Positions 8,045 to 15,498 of a stretch of DNA of 15,498 nucleotides are shown in pieces. A program made the position numbers and the translations under genes. Origin of the DNA: Sodalis-like endosymbiont of Proechinophthirus fluctus (GTDB taxonomy: Bacteria; Pseudomonadota; Gammaproteobacteria; Enterobacterales; Enterobacteriaceae); assembly GCF_001602625.1 (NCBI RefSeq), contig NZ_LECR01000003.1:79551-95048 (forward strand). The letters run 5' to 3'. Below the pieces are notes generated by a model. The model saw nothing but the letters and a program-made list of their open reading frames with translations. It searched no databases and was not told the DNA's origin. The stretch's first letter is position 1; each line of letters begins with the position of its first letter.

Positions 8045-8818
8045 ATGCAGCAACGATATCACTGCAAACCTAGCGCTCAAGGCACCGACCGGTAGCAAGC
8101 GCCACCGAAAGACCGGTACCATTTAACCCCTATATCCTGTTGCTCATTATGCTACTCATTACCGCGGCGGGACTTGGGTCGTTCCGCCTGGTGAATTCGA
8201 TCATGTCTTGCGCAAGGGGATAAAATTTGCCGTTCCGGGCATCCCCATGCTGCCGCGTGCAGCGGCGTATTCCCGGGAACGTTATTCACCTTCATCGCCG
8301 AGGGTATGGTCAAGCCCTCGCCTATTATTTTCCTTATTCTCTTTACCGGCAGCGCGGTTAATTATGCTGGAACAGTCCGGCACACTGAGCAATACGCTAA
8401 ATGCCATAACGCGGCTCAAAGGCAGCAGCGACATGGTAATCATCCTCAGTGTATGCGCTGTATTCTCAGTGCTGTGCATCATTGTCGTCGTCATCAATTC
8501 GGTGGTGGCGTTTATTCTGTTAGGCATGCTATTGGGTCCGCTCGATGAATCTGCTGCGTATTTTCCGGCATCTTTTTCATCTACACTAGGCACCTATATA
8601 CTAGCTTCAACTCCGCCGTTATCAACCCCGGTGGTACCATTGGACTGACCAAGCGTCTGGCTGAACTGCCGTTGTTTTTCGACACGGGGTTTTTCCTGGG
8701 AATTTATCTCGCTTTTGCCGTCTACACAATCATTTTTCTTACCCTTTATGCGTTCACTGGGCGATACCGTCATGCACATCCTATCCTGTTAATAATCCTT
8801 TATAAATATTATAGTTAA
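8045..8818 (+). pseudogene. YfcC-family (C4-dicarboxylate/amino-acid carrier, DcuC superfamily) transporter, truncated
   Basis: This is the N-terminal half of a polytopic inner-membrane carrier of the YfcC family. Blocks in three frames are: NPYILLLIMLLITAA and WVVPPGEFDHV (about 8128-8205), VFTFIAEGMVKPSPIIFLIL followed by FTGSA (about 8285-8350), LEQSGTLSNTLNAITRLKGS with following helices (about 8365-8535), and TLGTYI, SAVINPGGTIGLTKRLAELP and LFFDTGFFLGIYLAFAVYTI (about 8585-8740). The frame runs into AT-rich DNA and stops at 8816-8818, roughly 200 codons short of the family length of about 450-500, so the C-terminal helices are lost. Lying 246 bp behind the PLP enzyme on the same strand, it probably imported that enzyme's substrate. 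Confidence 0.82.
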
Positions 8819-8879
8819 TCTTTATATTTCACAGTGCAACGTTGGTCAGCATCGAGGTTTTTCCTCCATTTTTTCGACG

Positions 8880-8980
8880 GATTTTTACCGTCAGGGATCT
8901 GGAAAGCCGACTGACACTCGGAAGGCCATGTAAAACATGCTTTCCTGAGAAGATTTTACCGCTAAAGAAGGTAAAAATCT
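8880..8980. repeat. Nested inverted-repeat cluster
   Basis: GATTTTTACC at 8880-8889 has its exact reverse complement GGTAAAAATC at 8970-8979. Within this pair are a second copy, AGATTTTACC (8951-8960), that folds on GGTAAAAATCT (8970-8980) with one bulge, and a separate hairpin, 8917-8949, with arms CTC-GGAAGGC-CATGT and ACATG-CTTTCC-GAG interrupted by single bulges. No protein-coding match is visible. It may be a small non-autonomous element or a structured 3' region; it resembles no named repeat I know. Confidence 0.5.
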
Positions 8981-9020
8981 CAATAGTGAAACGGAGAGTG
9001 TCTTATCTTAATCTGTCCTC

Positions 9021-9068
9021 GATTCTTAAATTCTAAGATTCTAAGAATCTTAGAATTTAAGAATCTTA
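9021..9068. repeat. 45-bp perfect palindrome built of 8-bp tandem units
   Basis: The arms 9021-9041 and 9045-9065 are exact reverse complements around a TAA loop (9042-9044). The same DNA reads as six consecutive 8-mers: GATTCTTA, AATTCTAA, GATTCTAA, GAATCTTA, GAATTTAA, GAATCTTA. It lies 138 bp beyond the guaA stop in the gap between convergent guaA and the carrier pseudogene. It has no G/C-rich stem or T-run, so it is not a standard terminator, although its RNA could form a 21-bp hairpin on either strand and protect guaBA mRNA from 3' exonucleases. Confidence 0.85.
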
Positions 9069-9205
9069 CTGCCAGCAGCGCCACCGTCAACTTTTTTGCT
9101 AACCGATGACAGCAACCGATAGATGTCTTGACTTATTACCCTAATAAATAAGTATACTAAGACGATTTTTCGATGGTCGGCGGATAGTCCTCAAAGGACG
9201 TCAAA

Positions 9206-10822
9206 TCACTCCCATTCTATCGTCGATGGCGGTTTACCTGAGATATCATACACCACGCGGGAAATGCCGTCAATCTCATTGATGATGCGGTTGGAAACGC
9301 GCCCTAGGAATTCATACGGCAGATGTGCCCAATGGGTGGTCATAAAGTCGATGGTTTCCACCGCGCGCAGCGACACCACCCAGTCGTACTTGCGGCCGTC
9401 TCCCATCACGCCGACAGAACGCACGGGCAAAAAGACCGTGAAGGCCTGGCTAACTTTATTGTACAGATCCGCCTTGTGAAGCTCTTCAATAAAGATTGTG
9501 TCAGCGCGGCGCAGTAGATCGCAATACTCCTTTTTCACCTCGCCCAGCACCCGCACGCCCAGACCCGGGCCAGGGAATGGATGGCGATAAAGCATGTCGT
9601 ACGGTAGGCCCAGCTCCAGACCTATCTTACGCACTTCATCCTTAAATAATTCTTTCAGCGGTTCTACCAAGCCCATTTTCATCTCTTTCGGCAGTCCGCC
9701 GACATTATGGTGCGACTTGATGACGTGCGCCTTGCCAGTGGCGGAAGCGGCGGATTCGATAATATCGGGGTAAATAGTGCCTTGCGCCAGCCATTTTACC
9801 TCGGTTAGGCTCAGTGCCTGTTCGTCAAACACCTCTACAAACACCCGGCCGATGGTTTTCCGTTTGGTTTCCGGATCGTCGATACCGGCAAGCGCAGAGA
9901 GGAACCGGTCCTCCGCCGGCACATGAATAATATTCAGGCCGTAATGATCGCCAAACATGTCAATTACCTGACTGGCTTCGTTGAGGCGCAACAAGCCGTT
10001 ATCGACGAACACACAGGTCAATCGCTCGCCGATCGCCAGATGCAGCAGCATCGCGGTCACTGATGAGTCTACGCCGCCGGATAAGCCGAGGATCACCCGA
10101 TCATCGCCGACCTGCTCGCGAATGCGCGCAACTGAATTTTCGACAATTCTGGCCGGCGTCCACAGAGGGTCGCACCGGCAAATATTGAGCACGAAGCGTT
10201 CCAGTATGCGCTGCCCCTGGCAGGTATGGGTAACTTCGGGGTGGAATTGAACACCGTAAAACCGTTTTTCTTCGTTAGCCATGATGGCGAACGGGCAAGT
10301 TTCGGTGCTGGCGACGGTGACAAAATCCGCCGGAATGGAGGTGACTTTGTCGCCATGGCTCATCCAGACATCCAGCAGCGGCGCGCCACCGGTGCTGATG
10401 TCGTCCTGGATGTCGCGCACCAGTAAACTGTCGGTCAACACTTCTACTTGGGCATAGCCAAATTCGCGCTGGGAAGAGCCCTGGACTTTACCGCCGAGCT
10501 GCATCGCCATGGTTTGCATACCATAGCAGACGCCTAGGACCGGCACGCCCGCCTGAAACACATAGTCCGGAGCGCGCGGGCTGTCCTGCTCAGTGGTGCT
10601 TTCCGGACCGCCGGAAAGGATAATACCGCTGGGATTGAATTCGCGTATCTGTGCTTCGGTTACATCCCATGCCCAAAGTTCACAATAGACGCCAAGCTCA
10701 CGCACCCGGCGGGCCACTAGCTGGGTATATTGCGAGCCGAAATCCAGAATCAGAATACGGTGTTTATGGATATTTTCTATGATGGTATATTCCGAGAGCT
10801 TAATAGCAAGAGAAGGTATCAT
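9206..10822 (-). CDS. guaA: GMP synthetase (glutamine-hydrolysing)
   Basis: GuaA converts XMP to GMP using ATP and glutamine, the last step of GMP synthesis, in the cytosol. The class I amidotransferase domain (about residues 1-205, E. coli numbering) has the nucleophile loop GVCYGMQTM and the His/Glu pair in [10 protein letters not shown]. The ATP-pyrophosphatase domain has the P-loop [11 protein letters not shown], and the C-terminal dimerisation domain ends KPPSTIEWE. From [13 protein letters not shown] to the end it is collinear with the 525-residue E. coli protein and has no internal damage. The normal initiator (MTENIHKHR in E. coli) reads ATC ATA GAA here, so the homologous start codon (10781-10783) is ATC. 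The nearest in-frame alternatives are ATG 10822, used here (13 extra residues), and GTG 10864; neither has a good Shine-Dalgarno, while a GGAA remains six bases before the ATC. It is the second gene of guaBA. Confidence 0.95.
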   Translation of the reverse strand: MIPSLAIKLSEYTIIENIHKHRILILDFGSQYTQLVARRVRELGVYCELWAWDVTEAQIREFNPSGIILSGGPESTTEQDSPRAPDYVFQAGVPVLGVCYGMQTMAMQLGGKVQGSSQREFGYAQVEVLTDSLLVRDIQDDISTGGAPLLDVWMSHGDKVTSIPADFVTVASTETCPFAIMANEEKRFYGVQFHPEVTHTCQGQRILERFVLNICRCDPLWTPARIVENSVARIREQVGDDRVILGLSGGVDSSVTAMLLHLAIGERLTCVFVDNGLLRLNEASQVIDMFGDHYGLNIIHVPAEDRFLSALAGIDDPETKRKTIGRVFVEVFDEQALSLTEVKWLAQGTIYPDIIESAASATGKAHVIKSHHNVGGLPKEMKMGLVEPLKELFKDEVRKIGLELGLPYDMLYRHPFPGPGLGVRVLGEVKKEYCDLLRRADTIFIEELHKADLYNKVSQAFTVFLPVRSVGVMGDGRKYDWVVSLRAVETIDFMTTHWAHLPYEFLGRVSNRIINEIDGISRVVYDISGKPPSTIEWE

Positions 10823-10896
10823 TGCCCGGCTGGGAAAGTACCTAGCAGAATGGCGTCTGACCACCTAGCTGCCATGACTCTCACTGGGGAAATTCG

Positions 10897-12366
10897 TTAA
10901 CCTATGCGGTAGTTCGGGGATTCTTTGGTGATGACAACGTCATGAACGTGGCTTTCCTGAATACCAGCACTGCTGATACGGACAAATTCCGTTTTAGTAC
11001 GAAGGTCGTCGATAGTAGCACAACCGGTTAACCCCATACAGGAACGCAGCCCGCCCATTTGTTGATGGACGATTTCCTTCAGGAGACCTTTATACGCCAC
11101 GCGGCCTTCGATCCCTTCCGGCACCAGTTTATCGGCGGCGTTGTCGGTCCGAAAATACCGGTCCAACGATCCCTTTGGCATAGCTCCCAGCGACCCCATG
11201 CCGCGGTAGGATTTGAAAGAGCGGCCTTGGAACAATTCGATTTCGCCAGGGGATTCCTCAGTGCCTGCCAACAGCGACCCTACCATGACGCAGGCAGCGC
11301 CGGCGGCGATGGCTTTAGCGATATCGCCGGAAAAACGGATACCGCCGTCGGCGATAACCGGAAGCCCCGTACCTTCCAAAGCTTCAACTGCATCAGAAAT
11401 AGCTGTGATCTGCGGTACACCCACACCGGTGACGATGCGAGTTGTACAAATGGAGCCCGGGCCGATGCCCACTTTCACTGCGCTGACGCCTGCCTCGACC
11501 ATCGCGAGCGCCCCAGCGGCAGTGGCAACGTTACCACCGATGATTTGCAGGTCAGGATATTTGGCACGCGTATCGCGGATACGCTGTAGCACGCCTTCGG
11601 AATGGCCGTGAGAGGAATCGATAAGCAGAACATCAACGCCGGCGCTCACCAGGGCATCGATGCGCTCTTCGTTGCTGGAGCCTGCGCCGGCGCCTACCGC
11701 CGCGCCGACGCGCAAGCGGCCGTGTTCATCTTTACAGGCATTGGGTTTGCGTTCGGCCTTTTGGAAATCTTTTACTGTGATCATGCCGAGCAGATGAAAT
11801 TGCTCATCCACCACCAGCGCTTTTTCAACGCGCTTTTCGTGCATTTTGGCCAGCACCACTTCGCGGGCTTCGCCTTCTTTTACCGTCACCAAGCGTTCTT
11901 TCGGGGTCATCACGGCAGAAACCGGCTGGCTAAGATCGGTGACGAAGCGAATATCACGACCGGTAATGATCCCTAGCAGTTCATTATCTTCCGTTACTAC
12001 TGGATAGCCGGCGAAACCGTTGCGCGCGATGAGTTCTTTTACCTCGGATAGAGTAGTACTGGGCGTGACGCACTGGGGATTGGTAACGACGCCGCTCTCA
12101 TAGCGTTTAACGCGGCTAACTTCCTCCGCCTGGCGTTCGATAGACATGTTTTTGTGGATAAAGCCAATACCGCCTTCCTGCGCCAGGGCGATAGCCAGGC
12201 TGGATTCAGTTACTGTATCCATTGCTGCGGACAACATGGGTATATTTAGGCGTATTTTCTGAGTCAATTGGGTGCTGAGATCGGCCGTGTTGGGCAGCAC
12301 TGTGGAGTGAGCGGGAAGGAGAAGAACGTCGTCGAAAGTTAGAGCATCTTTAGTAATACGCAACAT
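10897..12366 (-). CDS. guaB: IMP dehydrogenase
   Basis: GuaB oxidises IMP to XMP with NAD+, the first committed step to GMP, as a cytosolic tetramer. The 489-residue protein starts [20 protein letters not shown], like the 488-residue E. coli enzyme. A catalytic barrel is interrupted by two CBS domains (about 93-205, with [19 protein letters not shown] and [20 protein letters not shown]). The active-site cysteine loop [15 protein letters not shown], the IMP phosphate site [27 protein letters not shown], and the mobile-flap segment [11 protein letters not shown] are all present. A Ser-Ser pair follows GAGAG near residue 228, where E. coli reads GAGAGNEER. No frameshift or stop is present. It is first in guaBA, 113 bp from the homologous guaA start, and divergent from xseA. 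Confidence 0.98.
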   Translation of the reverse strand: MLRITKDALTFDDVLLLPAHSTVLPNTADLSTQLTQKIRLNIPMLSAAMDTVTESSLAIALAQEGGIGFIHKNMSIERQAEEVSRVKRYESGVVTNPQCVTPSTTLSEVKELIARNGFAGYPVVTEDNELLGIITGRDIRFVTDLSQPVSAVMTPKERLVTVKEGEAREVVLAKMHEKRVEKALVVDEQFHLLGMITVKDFQKAERKPNACKDEHGRLRVGAAVGAGAGSSNEERIDALVSAGVDVLLIDSSHGHSEGVLQRIRDTRAKYPDLQIIGGNVATAAGALAMVEAGVSAVKVGIGPGSICTTRIVTGVGVPQITAISDAVEALEGTGLPVIADGGIRFSGDIAKAIAAGAACVMVGSLLAGTEESPGEIELFQGRSFKSYRGMGSLGAMPKGSLDRYFRTDNAADKLVPEGIEGRVAYKGLLKEIVHQQMGGLRSCMGLTGCATIDDLRTKTEFVRISSAGIQESHVHDVVITKESPNYRIG

Positions 12367-12403
12367 AGCAATATCTCACTAAGGCGGATGTGAAACAGAT
12401 AAA

Positions 12404-12421
12404 ATATTGCCATGGCAATAT
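12404..12421 (-). promoter_or_regulatory. 18-bp perfect palindrome in the guaB leader, with candidate promoter
   Basis: ATATTGCCATGGCAATAT is a perfect palindrome 38 bp upstream of the guaB ATG. On the minus strand a TATATT (12416-12421) overlaps its upstream end and could be the guaB -10 box, with a weak TGGAGA 17 bp further up as the -35. The symmetry is what a repressor or activator dimer would bind. PurR controls guaB in E. coli, but this sequence fits the PurR consensus ACGCAAACGTTTGCGT only in its GCAA/TTGC-like half-sites, so the factor is uncertain. Confidence 0.4.
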
Positions 12422-12535
12422 ACAGAACGTAATCGGTTGTCTCCAGCACTATTTTCAAAAAATCCTTGCTTGCTGTTTCGCAATGAGTAGGATGGCTAGG
12501 TTAAGCCTTTGCAATTAGAGTTTGATCCTGCTCAC

Positions 12536-13916
<1,381 letters not shown>

Positions 13917-14159
13917 TTCAACGGCTCGCCTTGGCGCGTGCCCGCACCTGCCACGGTATTGCTGCAAAGCACATGACCATAGGATCCAACGCAACACCGC
14001 ACGGTCGACACACAAAGTCTAAGCCGCGGTATGCTTCCCATAAGCATACCTTCCCGCACGCGGGCGTGTGCCTCCTTCGTACCATGACAAATTTTTCAAT
14101 ATCGTCCCGCCCATCAAGGGTGACCCCCTTGAGCATTCCCCGACTGAACAGGCGGTAGT
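13917..14159. other. Unassigned sequence between xseA and MFS remnants, with a hairpin
   Basis: No gene can be named here. A minus-strand frame (13918-14169) runs through KGVTLDGRDDIEKFVMVRRR, which looks protein-like but matches nothing I recognise. A 9-bp perfect stem, GGTATGCTT (14028-14036) and AAGCATACC (14042-14050), with a CCCAT loop could be an old terminator for xseA but has no T-run. Confidence 0.4.
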
Positions 14160-14745
14160 GTTTCGGCACAACTGGTTAAAACCTGCGCCGACGGCCAGCA
14201 GAAGGCAGGTACCGAGGAAGACTAGACGCATGCCCAAATGTCCGCCAACCACCTCACCCAATAGCGGCCAGATTACCTGGCCGATGTACTGGGCAGAGGT
14301 CGACCAGCCCAGTACATCGCCGACCTTCGCTGCCGGTAACTTATGGCGAATGACGCTGGCTGTTATACAGGGTAGCAGCAGCTTCTAATCCAGCCCCATG
14401 TAAAAGCGCAGCACAACCAGTTGCCATACGCTTTGCGCTATGTCGAGTAGCGTCATCACCGCCGCCATACAGAGGCTGGCCCGGATCAGTATCATCTTAT
14501 GGCCATAGCGATCCCCCAATCTCTCCCCAGAGCGGCACGGGCAGCGCATTAGTGAAAAAGGTCGCGCCATAGGACACTCCAGACCACTCGTTGATAGCCG
14601 CATGGCCGTTGACACCGAGTTGCTCGACGTAAATAGGAAGAAATGGTAATAGCAACGTCATCGCGACGATAGTGGTTAAAGGACCCAACACAAACGAAGA
14701 CGACTAAATTGCGCCGCCAATGATCATTATTATCTGGCGCTATAC
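14160..14745 (-). pseudogene. MdtG-like MFS drug-efflux transporter, N-terminal half, degraded
   Basis: This is the N-terminal half of a major-facilitator efflux protein of the inner membrane. Minus-strand pieces follow the MdtG order: DHWRRNLVVF (about 14730), LLPFLPIYVEQLGVNGHAAI then NEWSGV (about 14660-14570; MdtG has [20 protein letters not shown]), RLGDRYGHKMILIRASLCMA (damaged MFS signature, helix 2-3 loop), VWQLVVLRFYMGL (helix 4), and GDVLGWSTSAQYIGQVIWPL followed by LGEVVGGHLGMRLVFL (helices 5-6). The match ends in the central cytoplasmic loop near 14165, and the C-terminal six helices are absent. Frameshifts occur at about 14690, 14510 and 14390, with a TAA after MGLD. It is clearly non-functional; MdtG itself versus a close paralogue cannot be decided. 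Confidence 0.8.
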
Positions 14746-15300
14746 TACCGTTTTTTATCGGGCCAATCCTTAATCAAGAGTAAGACAGGGAAATATCTCT
14801 GTGCTCGGCGCCGTAATGTGAGCAAAGCCGAGTGCGTGTGCCGGGCGCTATTACAGTGATAGTGATAAATGGAAAAAGAGGGAGTTGATCGCCATCAAAG
14901 GAAATGCGGCGGACAGGTCATATGCGATGCGTGTAGGCATGGGCACGCGCATCGCTGGCTTGGTTGCCGCCGGTATTTTTCAGACCTGCTGTTCCCACCA
15001 CTTTCCCTGGTAGCAGGCCACTCAAAACCCGCCGTCGCAGGATTGGTAAAAACCCTGGGTGTTCTGCAGATCGGGGGTTAGTCGGCGGCATTGATAACAA
15101 TGCCTAATTCTTGTTACTGGATTGGCAGAATGATGGCCGTCATGGCCTGCTTGCCCCGCTCGCGATATGATCTGATTTCAATTACCTGTCATCCCCTGGC
15201 ATCCTTAGGCCCATCAATCAACGTTGCCCGCTCCCTATCGGCAGCAGTTCCACAGGGCGAAAACGCGGCGAGGAAACCTGAGTACCCATGAATAAAAATT
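14746..15300. other. Unassigned decayed sequence
   Basis: Only short overlapping open frames of up to 70 codons occur (14869-15081 +, 14918-15100 -, 15091-15291 +), none with a recognisable motif, ribosome-binding site or consistent neighbour. GC content is still gene-like, so this is probably a pseudogene too eroded to name. Confidence 0.4.
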
Positions 15301-15498
15301 ATATCAGCGGCCGGGTAATGAAAATAACTTTATCGCGGGCGGTTCACCCAGAAATATCATTCTTATATATATAAATAATTTATTAAATATAATAAATTAT
15401 TTAAAATCGTTATTTTATTTTTATGCGGTGGGTAACACTTAAAATCTTTGTTATAGCTTTAAAATAAAATGATATATTTTAGTTAAAATAATATTATT
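15301..15498. other. AT-rich tail with a 12-bp-arm inverted repeat
   Basis: From about 15360 the sequence is almost pure A/T. AAATAATTTATT (15373-15384) and AATAAATTATTT (15391-15402) form a perfect inverted repeat around AAATAT. No coding frame is present; this may be the upstream region of a gene beyond the window. Confidence 0.5.

Noticed and set aside
8282..8593. 103-codon minus-strand frame
   Set aside because: It is antisense to the YfcC-family membrane helices and reads as a polar complement of a hydrophobic gene.
9021..9065. The palindrome as a standard bidirectional terminator
   Set aside because: The stem is almost all A/T-rich and there is no T-run directly after it on either side.
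9981..10426. Open frames on both strands inside guaA
   Set aside because: They are shadows of the intact GMP synthetase frame with no independent support.
11059..11976. Long open frames (176, 132 and 124 codons) on the + strand inside guaB
   Set aside because: They lie fully antisense to an intact, strongly conserved gene and carry no motif; they are frame shadows caused by GC-rich codon use.

Overview
The window looks like part of the chromosome of a gammaproteobacterial insect symbiont in an early-to-middle stage of genome decay, most like the Sodalis-allied lineage. This is inferred from enterobacterial gene content and gene order, near-E. coli-level GuaA/GuaB proteins, and the very high pseudogene load; I could not run a species search. 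Only guaB and guaA (about 3.1 kb of 15.5 kb) are uninterrupted genes. Almost every other protein gene that can be recognised is broken by stops, frameshifts or deletions.

Layout. Positions 1-2028 (+) are a collapsed version of the enterobacterial baeS-baeR-yegP-yegQ-cyaR-...-yegS neighbourhood: a baeS fragment is fused in frame to the 3' part of trhP (yegQ), then comes a small-RNA gene that matches CyaR in position, promoter, length, 5' end, seed region and terminator, then a dead yegS lipid kinase gene. Positions 2029-2812 hold no gene I can name. At 2813-3520 (-) there is a dead LuxR-type quorum-sensing regulator of the EsaR/YpeR/YspR kind. Positions 3804-4490 (+) carry an unidentified remnant. 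Positions 4553-8818 are a broken accessory block: a YeeE/YedE-type thiosulfate transporter (-), a LysR-type regulator (-), and, divergent from it, a D-threonine-aldolase/D-serine-dehydratase-like PLP enzyme followed by a YfcC-family carrier (+). The last three probably formed a regulated amino-acid uptake and breakdown module. Positions 8820-9190 contain no gene but an unusual set of inverted repeats, including a 45-bp perfect palindrome built of 8-bp units.

Positions 9206-12366 (-) are the guaBA operon (IMP dehydrogenase and GMP synthetase), which makes GMP from IMP. Both proteins keep their catalytic motifs, but the normal guaA ATG has become ATC. Divergent from guaB, xseA (exonuclease VII large subunit) is a pseudogene at 12536-13916. 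Beyond it are an MdtG-like MFS transporter remnant (-) and about 750 bp of unassigned, finally AT-rich DNA.

The most interesting point is contrast: purine synthesis and, apparently, a CRP-controlled small RNA persist while the neighbouring genes have eroded.
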